Shown in pieces: positions 33,111 through 45,200 of a stretch of DNA of 64,000 bases (its first letter is position 1; each line of letters opens with the position of its first letter). The stretch is taken from NCBI GenBank assembly GCA_025094145.1, contig JALLLS010000012.1, positions 62,001-126,000 of the forward strand. The letters are read 5' to 3'. The stretch comes from Spinellus fusiger (Eukaryota > Mucoromycota > Mucoromycetes > Mucorales > Phycomycetaceae). The position numbers and the translations under genes are program-made. The notes beneath the pieces are model-generated. The model saw only the letters and a list, made by a program, of their open reading frames with translations, searched no databases and was not told the DNA's origin.

Positions 33111-34124
33111 TGTCATAAAGACATTTATCATAATTGACATCATAACCCTTTTGGAAATATCAACTCCTACTATTAAACTGAAAAGGAGATGCCATCAAAT
33201 ACTAATGGATGATGATAGTTTGTAGTATTCAATGGTATACCCCTGAAGCTAAATACTAGTAGTAGAAAAGTATAAAAGACATAGCAATACCAAATAATAA
33301 GCAGCAGAGTTTAACTACCTGTTAACTGACCGGGTTTCCTTTGGACTAACAAGCCATTGACGACAAAGGAATTGATGATGTTAATCCTATTTCTGGTAAA
33401 ATATATTTATCCAAAACAACTCTGTCACGCCATCACTACAAAAAAGTGGAATATCCTTATAGTCGGAACATATCATACGCTTACCTTTTTTTCTATTTCT
33501 TTTTTACACAATGAATAGCATACTCGAGTTGAATGTGCCACTCAACTATTGGAATATTGGGATACCTTTTGAGAAATGTTTGGGACAAGATAAAATTAAA
33601 TATTTGAATATTAATTGAAAAATGATTGGGACAAAAACAGGAAAAAGGTTAGGACTTTTTTTTTTGGATCTTAGTCTTAAAGTAAACATCAAGTAAAATC
33701 CAATGGAACAGTTCTGATCAGTCACAAGAAGTAAACTAAAGAAAAAATCTTTTAGGAAAAGAAACCTTATCTTGAATTATCTAAGAGGTTTTTGTGGGTA
33801 CTATGTATTAAGATGTGATAATTGTCTTAATCCTAGACCTACTTAATGAAGAAATTATTTTGTGATATTCGTCGTCAATGGATTGTTAGTCCAAAGGAAA
33901 CCCGGTCAGTTAACAGGTAGTTAAACTCTGCTGCTTATTATTTGGTATTGCTATGTCTTTTATACTTTTCTACTACTAGTATTTAGCTTCAGGGGTATAC
34001 CATTGAATACTACAAACTATCATCATCCATTAGTATTTGATGGCATCTCCTTTTCAGTTTAATAGTAGGAGTTGATATTTCCAAAAGGGTTATGATGTCA
34101 ATTATGATAAATGTCTTTACGACA
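33111..34124. mobile_element. Fold-back element: 254-bp inverted repeats around a 506-bp spacer
   Basis: 33111-33364 and 33871-34124 are reverse complements over 254 positions with two mismatches found by eye (TGTCATAAAG against TGTCGTAAAG, and a G/T near the inner end). The spacer 33365-33870 has no long ORF; it includes T/A-rich tracts and two GGGACAA copies. No transposase is encoded and no clear target duplication was found at the ends (TTGAT occurs near both, but offset). A transcript crossing it would form a long hairpin. It may be a non-autonomous fold-back transposon/MITE or a recent local inversion-duplication. Confidence 0.85.
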
Positions 34125-34635
34125 CCTTGATTAACATATAGTCCCCTTTTATCGAACACAAATGAGTTAAATACTAAACTTTGGTTCTTTTCCACATAAG
34201 ATAACACGAAAAATGATTCCTCCTAAAGATTAGTTAGAAAAGATAATACTCTTTACAGAGATGAATGTCTATTTATTTTTTAAAATATATATAAACGTGA
34301 ATTCTATGGAGTAGAAATACATCTTGTTATAATATTGTATGTATAAATCAGATATGACTGTTTAAATAATGAAGACTATAGTTTTTTCTTTTATTCAATA
34401 TAAATAAAGATATATTATGTAAAAAAATTATACCCTTAAACAATAGAACCCTCAAGATATATACTTGTTTTCAATATACAAAAGAAGAATTATATACCGC
34501 GATTATCTATCAGAGTATAACAGACTACCAGTTTTTAATTCTTTTTAAACATACCACTTCAAGTATTAATGATTAACAAGAATACAATCATTATACTATA
34601 TTTATTTATTTACTCTCAAATAAAATCCTTGTATA
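34125..34635. other. AT-rich spacer
   Basis: Very AT-rich sequence between the fold-back element and the Tc1 element. No coding signal is seen. Confidence 0.5.
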
Positions 34636-35994
34636 CAGTGGCTTCCAATAAAATAAGGATAATTTCAAATTCAGACCATAATTTTACCCTTAAATTTTTT
34701 TTATTAAACATTCTTCATTTATCGCTTTTCCACTCTAATGTCTACCTCATCTAACACCACCGAATAGTCTATGAGACCTCTTGGAAAAAGGGAAAGATAC
34801 TGAAGAATTTACTTGTTTTCTCATCGCTCACGAGGCCACTGTCAATGGAACCAGCCAGTCTGCCATTTCTGCTAGGTTTGGAGTTTGTCAACAGTCTGTT
34901 TCCCGTATCGTAAAGAGCTACAAGAAAACTAGATGCTTCAAGGCCAAGAAAATCACTGGACGCAGGCCCATTCTTAATGAGAGGTATGAGAGTGATGTTG
35001 GACGCGAAGTGGCAAGAGATTCATTCCAGACAATGGATCAGCTTCACCAAGGAATGGCCACCAAAGTGTCCATGAACACTTTTAGAAAATTGATTAAGAA
35101 GCTTGGCCTTTTTTTCTTGCAGGGTGGTTAATAAACCTTCTCTCACTATTAAACACAAGAAGTTGAGGCTTGCTTAGGCTAAGGCCCACCTCCATTGGAC
35201 TGAGGAAGACTGGAAAACATTCATCTGGTCCAATGAGTCAAATTACCAGTTGATGAAGACCAACAACCATACTAGGGTGGTGTGAAGAAAAAAGGAGAGG
35301 CTGATCCCAAAGAATGTCAATCCCACCATGAATTTTAGTGGCGGTAGCGTGATAGTGTGGGGTTCTTTTTCTGGTGGAGGTGTTGGAAGGTGGGTGCCTG
35401 TGAAGGGCAGTATAGATAGTAGAAGATACATTGAGATCTTAAAGAATAACTACTACCCTGAGCTGGCTCGATTCAAGGCACTGAATCCAGAGGTGGATTA
35501 AGTTCTTCAAGAGGATGATGCTAGCTGTCACAAGATTATACAGTCCAGGTTTTGGAAGGCACAGGAGAGCATTGCCACTATGAAGGGGTAGCCTTCACAA
35601 AGCCCCGACCTCGACCAAATTGTGCGTTTATTGGAGGAGCTTGACAGAGCCATTAGAAAGAGAATGACTCCAAGAAATACTCTACAGGATTTGGAGGTGC
35701 TCTTGTTAGAAGAATGGGAGAACATTCCCAAAGATACTACAGACACCCTCATTGCCAGCATGGGGCGGAGATGTAGAGCTGTTATAAAGGCCAAGGGTGA
35801 GAACACCAAATACTAAGGGTTTCCACCCAATAAAATTGTATATAATATCCTGTTAACCTTCTTTAGACTCTATTCAATTATGAAGTCTTTACTGTGTGTT
35901 TAATGTATGTTTTTTATGACAAAGAATAAGTGTTTTCTATTACAGAAGCATATCGGAATGTAAAAGGTTATCCTTATTATTTTGACCTCCACTG
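34636..35994 (+). mobile_element. Tc1/mariner element with TIRs and TA target duplication
   Basis: Both ends are visible. The left end starts TA|CAGTGG with ..AATAAAATAAGGATAA, and the right end, read inward, is TA|CAGTGGAGGTCAAAATAATAAGGATAA. This gives imperfect inverted repeats of about 30 bp beginning CAGTGG, flanked by TA duplications at 34634-34635 and 35995-35996. The 1359-bp length is typical of Tc1 elements. The internal transposase is broken by frameshifts, so it cannot move itself but might be mobilised in trans. Confidence 0.88.
34781..35816 (+). pseudogene. Tc1/mariner transposase, frameshifted
   Basis: Inside the 34636-35994 element. The N-terminal ~115 codons are open and encode the paired-type DNA-binding region (AHEATVNGTSQSAISARFGV, QQSVSRIVKSYKK, GRRPILNERYESDVGREVAR). 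The frame then breaks near 35131. The catalytic part survives as fragments in other frames: KAHLHWTEEDWKTFIWSNES (35180-35240), a VWGSF-like strand near 35355, and the terminal part (35622-35816) with LLEELDRAIRKRM, LQDLEVLLLEEWENIPK and SMGRRCRAVIKAKG. The motif around the third acidic residue is degraded. It is clearly non-functional; the degree of decay suggests moderate age. Confidence 0.85.
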
Positions 35995-35996
35995 TA

Positions 35997-37795
35997 CCAC
36001 TTGTTATCATCAAGTCTTTAAAGACACAGACATGTATGAATGGCTAAAAAAACTATTGAATTAAATGAATGGTATTACAAGGCAGACTGGCATGATTAAA
36101 AGTAAAATTAATGGGAATGGGGATGGGAGTTGGTAATTTTGAAATTCTGGGCTCTCTTTATAATTAGAAAAACATACACTACTGTTTTCATTTATTATCA
36201 ATCCATTATTTCTATAATATCTTCTCTATATAAAACCATGGGTATATATTTTAAAAGACCTTATAAATAATCGAGCGGAACACTAGCATTTAAACTCTAC
36301 ATGATTTTTTGTAAGAGCTAGTGAAAAACAATACCACTATGATTGAGGTATTTAATATATATAACATGTCTTACTCTCTATGCGGGGGCCATTGAAGCAA
36401 AAACAAATAGGTTGAATCTTTCCAAAGAGACGGTTTTAAAAGAAACCGCAATCAAAGAGACGCTAGTAAAATATTCAGAGAGATCAAGTGAAATTTCTAT
36501 TAGCATATGATAAGTCTCACTATAACTATAACAACACATATTTCTATGACAAAAGTGGATAGCTTTACCATAAAAAAAAGGCTCCTAAAAATTCAAGTAC
36601 TCTATTAAGTCTTTCATAAAGAATATAAATACAAACTTAAGATCACCATTGGTCCACAAGCACTAACATTAGACTTATAAGATGGGATACTCTATTATTT
36701 GGTCTAATTATTTATAACGTGAGCATGTGTGAAGTTAATAAGATATTATGAGAGAGATTTGGTAGTAAATATTTCGAGTTTATGTGCATATTGAAAAACA
36801 GTTTAAGTTCTCAAAATAACATGAATATTTTGATGAAATATTAACCTGAGTCTCATCTTTTTCCTTCTTTCTAAAAAATTGATCTACCTTTGTATTAAAG
36901 GAATGGTTTAGCATTTATACCAGAATAAATGAAGGGCGGTAGCAGACGTCAAATGAAAGAGATAGTATCCAGTTAGTCATCATAGATCTAGTAAAGCATC
37001 TTTGGGCCCTATTTAAAAATATCATTAGAAATGATAGGATCCTATAAAAAATTAATCAATTGTTAGAGGTATCCGTGATATTTGAATGGGTTATGAGATT
37101 GAAGTTAGTGACAGGGAGCATAGTTATCAGCATAAGACGGAGATGAAAGACTGTTACTGATACCATGGTTAGGATCACTACATACCAATTAACCTGCTAT
37201 CAAACTGTTTATCAAGATGGAAAAGATCTTTTGTGAAATATATTTAAAATATAATATACATACCCAATAAAGCAGCGAAGTTGTAGCAATATTAAGATGA
37301 AGTATGAAACTAGAAAAAAAAGACATCTGCATTTGAAAAAGTTCCATTATTTTCTGTTGGTCACTATTTTAAAATCGCTGATTCCTATTTACTCTCACTA
37401 AACTCCTTTTACTAGGTATGGACTTAATGTGTCCTTTTTTTTTTTTTACTATTAATTCTTTCTGAATCTCCTATTTCGCTTTATCTACTCTCTTAATACT
37501 TTCTTCTTTTTTATTACGGTAAGTCTCTGCTCATTTCTCATCCTATTTTTGCCTCTTTTTTTAAAAATCTTTTCTCTCTCTCTCGAAAAACATAAAACTA
37601 TGTAAGTAGTGAACTTTTTTTAAAAACTTTAAATACACTGTCTGACTTTAACTTTCATCATTTTATTTTCTGACTACAAATACTTAAGGTGAGTTGCTTT
37701 TTTTGTCAATGCTTCAGGTTTACTGATTTCAGGCTATATTTTCGCACTCAGATACAAGCTTAGATCAATATAACTAAGTCAACACTCAATACAAC
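35997..37795. other. AT-rich spacer with a transposase relic
   Basis: At 36974-37170 the plus strand reads LVKHLWALFKNIIRNDRIL and, after a stop, KINQLLEVSVIFEWVMRLKLV..SIVISIRRR. This resembles the degraded C-terminal end of a Tc1 transposase (PIEHLW..; ..SMPRR). The rest is AT-rich. 37430-37690 is a pyrimidine-rich 5' flank of the next gene, including a T run at 37432-37446. Confidence 0.55.
36974..37170 (+). pseudogene. Tc1/mariner transposase C-terminal relic
   Basis: HLWALFKNIIRN followed by a Leu/Val-rich stretch and a terminal SIRRR aligns by pattern with the last 60-70 residues of Tc1 transposases. It contains stops. Confidence 0.45.
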
Positions 37796-40721
37796 ATGCT
37801 GAACAACCTCGAGAATTCAACTGTCCATAAATCATGGGCTGACATGATGGAAGAAGATGATTTTATTCAAGAAGAACTTTTGAAAAAAGGATCTGATGCT
37901 TCTGAAGATACTTCTGAGGAAATGATGCGTGGTTATTTACCAGATGTGGCACCCATGGCCTTTTCAGACATCGGCCCATTGACTGATCAGGACAAATGTG
38001 TCGTTTTGAAGAAGGATGAAAGATTTGTTATTGTCATCACTGAGCCTGAAGTCAAGAAGAGAGCTCCAGATACCAAGGAACAGTTAGCAAATGGTACCTA
38101 TGCTAGTAAGTGGGCGCCAAAGACCATCGAGCCTGGAGTCGAGAAGGGAGCTTCAGACACTAAAGGACAGTTGGCAAATGGTATCTATGCCAGTAAGTGG
38201 GCCACAAAGACCACTGAGTCCCAGAACTGGGATGTCGAGTTTCCAAGACTACCGGTGCAGTCTTCACAACAACGCCAACCCAGAGAGATGAACAGAACAC
38301 GAGTACAAAGAAACTACTCTGACTCTGACTCTGATAGCAATAGCGACAATGATCGCAACCATATGGAGACTCCCATTCCCCAACGTCGATTGGATGAACC
38401 ATGGAGAAGAAAGACACCCATTCTACCTACACATCCAGTCAACAAATACAAAAGCTATAATAATAATCTGGGCTACAGTGGATACGTTGGTAATAACCAT
38501 GATTTCAGAAGACGTGAAGATGCTATGGATTCGGTAGGTTACAAACTACACACATACGTTTAGCATTGTTTTGTTAAAATATGCAGTATGAATTGATACA
38601 TTTCTCCTCTCTCTATTTTTTACTACATTATGTCCATTGTATCGAATATGCTTTAGTCCAACTCCAGGTTAACCACATCGCAATTGCCAACAAGCTCAGG
38701 ACAGTTCACTGCAGCCAGTTGGAACTTGTACGCTGAGGCTGGAAGTCCTATTTTTGTAGACGACGAAGCCAAGGAAGCATTTGTTGAAACTTTGAAAGAG
38801 GCCATGAAGGTATCAAAGGTTGAGATTTCAAAGGAGACCAACACTGAGCCTCTTGCCAATGAATCACGGCCTGTAGACGGTGACAGTCTAAAACTACCAA
38901 CAAACTCATTCGAGTACACACCAAATACTTGGAATAAGTATACGGATGCTGGAAGCCCTATCTTCAAGAATGATGAGGAAAAGGAATCATTTATGGTTGA
39001 ATTGAGAAACCAAACATTAGTAGAGAGTGTTGTGGCTCCTATTGAGAAGAAAGTCGAATATCCTATTGAGAGGAAGATCGAGTCTGATATTGAGAAAGTA
39101 GAATATCCTATTGAGAAGGTAGAATATCCTATTGAGAAGGTAGAATATCTCATTGAGAAGATTGAGTCTCCTATTGAGAAGGTCGAGTCTCCCATTGAGA
39201 AGGTCGAGTCTCCCATTGAGAAGGTCGAGTCTCCTATTGAGAAGATTGAGGCACCCATTGAGAAGGTCGAGGCACCCATTGAGAAGGTCGAGTCTCCCAT
39301 TGAGAAGGTCGAGTCTCCCATTAAGAATAAAGCCAAATCTGATATTGAAAAGAAGATTGAGGCACTCGTTGAGAAGAAGGTCAGACCACCCACTAAGATA
39401 CGTATCAACTTGCCTACCTGCAGAAATATTGTGACTGGATGGCTCTCAGATAACAATAAAAAAGAAGCTCGTGGACATACCAGCAATGATGTTGAAAAGA
39501 AATGGAAGGCTGAACAAGCACAGGTGTCTGATGAAATGAGAAAACAAGCATCTATTGAAAAGACATTGCCACCATCACTCATAAATACCAATAGACCAGC
39601 TCACTGGCAATCATTTGCTTCATTAAACCATGAAGTGTCTATATCAAAGAAGAAACCAGTTGATGATCTTAGTCAACCTAAAGAACAGAAAATTGAGGCC
39701 AGCTTCCCAAAATTCTCAATCAATGATACAACCAGAAGCTCATACGAAGAAGAAAGCTCCAAATCATCCTCTGATAGCCATTTGTCAAACATCATGGCTA
39801 GTGTGAAATCCAATACTGAATTACCTGTAGTCAAAAATAAGGCCTTATTGGATGAAATACCCACAAATGATCTATCGCAGCCAAAAATAGTAAAGGCACT
39901 CCCTGTAACTGCAAATGAAGATAAAATCATTAGCTGGAAGGCATTTGCATCAGAAAACACACACAAAGTCCACAGCACAACACAAAGCCATGAACTAGCT
40001 TCACAATCATCTTACAAAAGTGACAAGGATTTATCAATCACACTCACATGGCAATCTATTTACCAGAATATTGATACTACAACGCAAACCACTAGTCAGA
40101 CAAGTAGTGTGAATGGTGCTCAAGATACGACCAAAGCAGACAGTTTAAAAAGCTGGCAGTCGTTGGAAAATACAAGACAGACTACTAGTCAACCGACAAA
40201 TGTAAACACCTGGCAAGGATCTTCGAAAGCAGACAATACAAAGAACCAGTTAATCGCTGACGAGTCTGTCATTCTAAAAGGTTGGCAAGAGTTTAGCCAG
40301 GTAAGTTAAGGGAAAAAACTAACAAAATAAAGAACAAAATATTAATACAGAAAGTAAACAGAATCCCAATCAAACACAAAATGTGGATATCCGACAAACA
40401 GTTAAAGAAACAGATAATACAAATGACTGTGACTCAATTGATCAGAAATCCAATGTGGGAAGCTGGCAAACATTCAGTCAAGCAAGCAGTGGAAAGAGTT
40501 GGAATGCAGTTAACCAGACTGAGAATATAACGAAATCACATACATTTAGCAAAACAGAAGGTGCAAAAGGTTTAGAGGTATCCGGTCAGACATCGAGTAT
40601 AATGAGTTGGCAGGCCTTTGGCCAGGCAAATGAGAAAAAACTTAATACAAGGGAGGCTCTAACAATGAATCAATCAAACACTCTGAAGGATTGGAAATCT
40701 TTTGATAAAGAAATTAAGTGA
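37796..40721 (+). CDS. Low-complexity protein with dispersed Trp motifs and heptapeptide repeats
   Basis: Three exons (37796-38533, 38657-40300, 40362-40721), 913 aa, in frame. No globular domain is recognised. Residues 1-246 contain a tandem duplicate of about 28 residues (DTKEQLANGTYASKWAPK / DTKGQLANGIYASKWATK) and a SDSDSDSNSDND acidic run. The middle has two related units (AASWNLYAEAGSPIF, NTWNKYTDAGSPIF), then about 15 heptapeptides of the form P-I-E-K-[VI]-E-[SAY], encoded by 21-bp repeats at 39040-39330. The C-terminal third is Ser/Thr/Gln-rich and carries a regularly spaced [GSTK]-W-[QNK]-x-[FLIV] motif (HWQSF, SWKAF, TWQSI, SWQSL, GWQEF, SWQTF, SWNAV, SWQAF, DWKSF). Isolated Trp in disordered sequence resembles Argonaute-hook (GW/WG) proteins, but most are SW or TW rather than GW, so this is a suggestion only. 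It is an isolated gene within the repeat island. Confidence 0.75.
39040..39330 (+). repeat. 21-bp coding minisatellite (PIEKVE repeat)
   Basis: Tandem units of the form ATTGAGAAGGTCGAGTCTCC encode the heptapeptide repeats of the 37796-40721 protein. The last units are nearly identical at DNA level, which indicates recent slippage; the earliest differ (EYP). Confidence 0.85.
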
Positions 40722-41292
40722 AAATATATTAGATTGTTGAACAAAAAGCTTATACGAATGTGAGTAATGTCTGCTTGATCTTATATTTCTTTGAGACAGG
40801 GTGTATGGGAGAAGTAGAGGTCCTTAGATGCAGGAAACATGAGTATTAGTGCAAATAATCACAGCTCGTTATTTATAGATCTATAAACCATGTTTTTGTT
40901 TTTATTTTTTAATAAAGTATAGAGGCTTTCTGGATACCATGTAAAACTGGTGGTGTTGATTAGATACTCTTTTTTATAGTTTTGCTTTTATCTTATGTTG
41001 TTCTTGCTTCCTTGGTTGACTTTGTCCGTTAGAAGCACTTTACTTTACAGTCCCAAGTAATAAGTGACTAGACAAAAGATGAAATCTTATTTTTTATTCT
41101 TCAAAAACAAAAGAGGTCTTTTTCTTTTCTTTTCTAACTTATTCAAAAAATGACCTAAAGCAATGAAAATCAGCCAACGGTTAGCCAAGAACATAAAGAT
41201 AATCCTACCAAAAGAAGAGAGCATAATGTACTTATTAAGAGATTGTTGACGATCTTGACATCCCAAAGAGCACAATAGGCAAGAGTGTCCTA
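40722..41292. other. Spacer, no gene seen
   Basis: AT-rich sequence downstream of the Trp-motif gene. An AATAAA at 40911 could be its poly(A) signal, about 190 bp after the stop. No other signal is seen. Confidence 0.5.
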
Positions 41293-42216
41293 TTGTATAA
41301 AAACAAAGGCATAATTCAACTCACAATACATACAGGAAAACCTGAAAAGGTTTCATCTACTTCAAAACTGGCTATCATTTTGTTTATTCATATAAACCCT
41401 ATGCAAACAATTATATATCATTTGAGAAATATGAATGATGTAGGCGTGGATATTTGCCGTATCATATTTCTAAAATACATGAATGAACTCAAGGAGTTTT
41501 CATATTCACCATCAAAACAACCTGGCATAACATTTATTCACAAGAAAAGACAATTGGAATAGTGTAAAAACAAGGTTGGTTGGCCAGTGAAGAGGTGGAG
41601 TAACATCGTTTGGTCTGATGAGTCCCGCTTTACAGTTGTGGGCAATGATAAAAGGACTAGAGCGATAAGGAAGGAAGGTGAAGGGTATGAGGAGTGTCAT
41701 ACACAACAAACATACAAGTATGGCAAGGGTTCAGTCATGATTTGGGGTTACTTTTGGCGCGGAGGTGCAGGACCTCTTGTACCCTTGGAGGGATCAGTTA
41801 ATCAAGACAAGTATGTCGATGTAATTGCTAAATACTTTCTTCCCTGGTTCCAACAATTGCATGAGGACCTCAATGAGACAACTTTCTTCCAAGAATACGG
41901 TGCTCCTTACCACACAGGAGCCTATAGTAGATGGTACAAACAAGAGAGATGTATGATGGATGGTTTTGATTTTTGGCCTGCACAAAGTCCAGATCTTAAC
42001 CCAATTGAGGATGTCTGGGCTTATCTTGAAAAGAAGATCGATCTGCGTCGAATAAGTATAACTAATGCAAGACAGCTTGAACGATGCTTGCGTAGTGAAT
42101 GGGAGAAGATCCCAAATAAATTTCTGGAGAATTTAGTGGATAGTATGCCAAGGAGGTGCTCTACTGTGATGAAGAATAAAGGCTTTTCTATAAGGTACGA
42201 AGCAATATGTTTATAA
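41293..42216 (+). pseudogene. Tc1/mariner transposase with a single in-frame stop
   Basis: One reading frame runs 41293-42216, broken only by TAG at 41560-41562 (KKRRLEWCK-type context; here LE*CK, so TGG to TAG is the simplest change). The N-terminal DNA-binding region is degenerate or absent, but the catalytic domain is intact: IVWSDESRFTVVG (first Asp), GKGSVMIWGYFWRGGAG, AQSPDLNPIEDVWAYLEKKI (third acidic residue Glu), LERCLRSEWEKIP and DSMPRRCSTVMKNKG. The central second Asp motif reads FFQEYGAPYHTG where NxDNxxxH-like is usual, so the catalytic Asp seems replaced. Probably inactive for both reasons. Terminal repeats were not found. Confidence 0.82.
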
Positions 42217-45200
42217 TAAGAATGTAGATAATCATCTAAAGAACAAATATTCCAAACCTTGTGTTATTCCATGAACCTTTTATTATGGATATCTTTGACT
42301 GATAGATATGTCTATTTTTCAAAAAAAAAAAATTGATTTTTTTAGTCATTAAATGGGAGTGTATTTGGCTATATTTCTCTCCAAGTATCTCTATTGTTAA
42401 ACTAATTCTGAAGTCCGTTATACAGAAATACATACTCAACGTACTCCTAATTGGCCGGAATCTGTGTCTGTAGCCACCTCTTTCAGAGACCTATAAGCCT
42501 CATACAATCTTATATTAGGCCAATACTATACAACTGATAAATAGGATATTAATTCATTAAGAAGTATGTGTAGCCACCAAAGAAATGAAATTATAAATGA
42601 TGCAAGCAATTGGAACACAACTTATCATAAAACCGATGTGGGGAACTAGTAGACAGTAAGTCAAGTAAATGACGCAAATAATTGGCAGACAGATGATAAA
42701 CCAGACAGTGTCCGAAGTCATCAGAGTGCCGACTCAACAAATTGTGGGGATGTGGCAGACATTTGTATCTACTAGTGTACAGACCTTTCTTATCAAAAAG
42801 AACTTCTGAACAATAGACACTATTATTAATATATCTTAATAAAGACGTGTTAATATCAGCATAGGTTATGTTGATAGATTCATCAGTGTTTATTATTTTC
42901 AACAATTATTTCTACAGGAAATCTATGCTTAGTATTCACTTTATCCACTAGCATTTATATTTGTGTATATTCTATTTACTTTTTCATCTTTTTTTAATTC
43001 TTGGCCTCTACAGTAGTCTTGAGCATTTCAATAACTTTTTCTAAAGTATTAAATATTTATAGGAAGAAATCTAATTCTCAATGCATGCTTACGGTTACCA
43101 GTATTGCAGATCATGCACCATTTTAATACAAGAAAACGCTGAGGACTCCTAATTGTTTTGTACATATTATTTATATATTTATATATTTATATATAAACAA
43201 TTACCCGTGTATAGGTTTTCTTTACCACATCATAAAAGCCTTTTATTTCCTTTGCTATATATACTATTTCTAGGTTAAAGCAAGTGCTAATACCTTTATA
43301 ATCAGTTGCTCCTTTTATGTGTGCCTAGAAATGAATCGGGTTGGTTTATTAAGAAATCGTGCAGCAGTATGGTAATACTGATATTTAACGTTTTGTCTCA
43401 TGTACTTTATGACTCCTTACACTTTAATGTGTTCACCTAACAGAATGATCAGATTTCATACCTCAAAAATAGTATTATTGTCGTCATTGTTACCATCTAC
43501 CGATCATATTAATAGCAATTCAGAAAAATAGCAAGGGTTTATTTTTTATCAATGTGTAAGCAAACATAGGGCAGAATAAAATAGTCCAACAGTGATGTTT
43601 ATTTATACCTAATTCACCAAGTTACATCGAGCTCATTTAATACATAAGCAGATGAATTTTCAAATTGGTATCATCCGCCCCGTGCATCATAAATAAGATT
43701 GCTAACACTTCAAGACAGTATGGTTTTCATTTCTGATAAGATCAATCTCATCACTGCAAATCACGTCTTTTGCTTATTGTATTCACAATTGATCTAATTA
43801 TTCAATGGAGATCATCCCACCATAATAAAACAAAAGATGATTCAATTATGAAAAGATGATAATGATACGTAGCATGAAACAGTACTATCGGCCCTGTCTT
43901 AGTGCCTTCAATACAGCCTGACATAATTTCGGTTCTCATTCTAATAAAGTTTCTTCTTGTTACCATAATAATAATAGTGTGTACTTCCAGGATTTCCATC
44001 TTCTTAGTGAGGAGGAATCAACTCACTCACACACTCATTCACTCACTATATTCACTTGTAAGCATTGATGAGGGAGATCAGACACCTCCTACGAATTGTG
44101 TCGTGTCTATTCACCCTGGGCCTAGTTGTAATTGTTATCAGATTTCCTTTATCAAGGACAGGAGGCACAAGTGGAGTGCAAAATAGTTTATATGTTAATC
44201 ACTCTTACTGTGAATGTGACAGAATGTACAGTGTTAAACCTGTAGGTGATAGTGATTACATCTACTTTGTTGGCATCTTTTCCTAATATGGTCTTGGTAT
44301 TACTTAGTTTGTGGATCAACGGAACTATCATTGTCTGTTCTCACTTGTAACATTTGTGCTGCCTTATTTTGTTACACTCAAACTTATAATCTTGTAAATA
44401 CGAACAAAGACGATTCGTAAACTTTCATGAGACACTTCTTTTCTAAAAGAACTCGGGTAGTAGCAGACAAATGAAGCATACATAAACAATCTTATCTACT
44501 TTATGAACTAGTATTTATGTCATGTGATAACAATGAGGCTTGTGTATAGTTTTATATGATCTTGGTTGCGACTGTTTGCTTTATGCTGTGATATATAAAC
44601 TCGTTTATTTCTACAGTGTCTGACTTTATACCTCATTAGTCCATCTTCTGGTACTAATCAAATAACACTCTTTCTCTTTCATCGATCACTATTCCAAATA
44701 CATGAAGGAATGATTTTTAATCGGCTCATCGATGTCTGAGTCTTTCTCTAATTAAGGAAGAGTAAAGGAGTTGAAATATAGATAACACATTCACCTTAAA
44801 TCTGAAGTGCAATGAGACAAATCATCTGTGAAATGAAAGAATAAATGAATACAGACAATCCTCATTACAGCTTAATAAATGAATTCCATTACATATTATT
44901 GGTTTGTGATTCCGAGTTCAATTCGATAAAAGACCCCTTCTCAGCATATTTCTTATGTTTGAATGTTATTTACATGTCTAAATACACTTTTTATTGTGAA
45001 CATGATCACCTGGCACTCATCTATATTTTTGTTTTCCTTATTCTTTACTAGTCTTCCTTTCTAAAACACTAAAGTATTATATATTCCTTGTGATATGCAT
45101 CATGTTACTACTGAGTTCAAATGCACGCGACAAAGAGACAGGCACAGAGGCTATTCCTTGCTGATAGATTGAGGGTAACAATGATGTTTTGCTCATTCTG

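Noticed and set aside
38653..39591. 312-codon minus-strand open frame with repeats of the form (STFSMGD)n
   Set aside because: Reverse reading of the 21-bp coding repeat of the Trp-motif gene; the plus strand has consistent splice sites and composition.
41560..41562. Possible stop-codon readthrough or an intron removing the TAG in the 41293-42216 transposase
   Set aside because: No GT..AG pair removes it while keeping the conserved residues, and the N-terminal domain is degenerate as well; a nonsense mutation is simpler.
43902..44286. Two overlapping plus-strand frames with hydrophobic starts
   Set aside because: Mutually exclusive frames, no motif, no consensus splicing; a hydrophobic bias is expected in AT-rich DNA.
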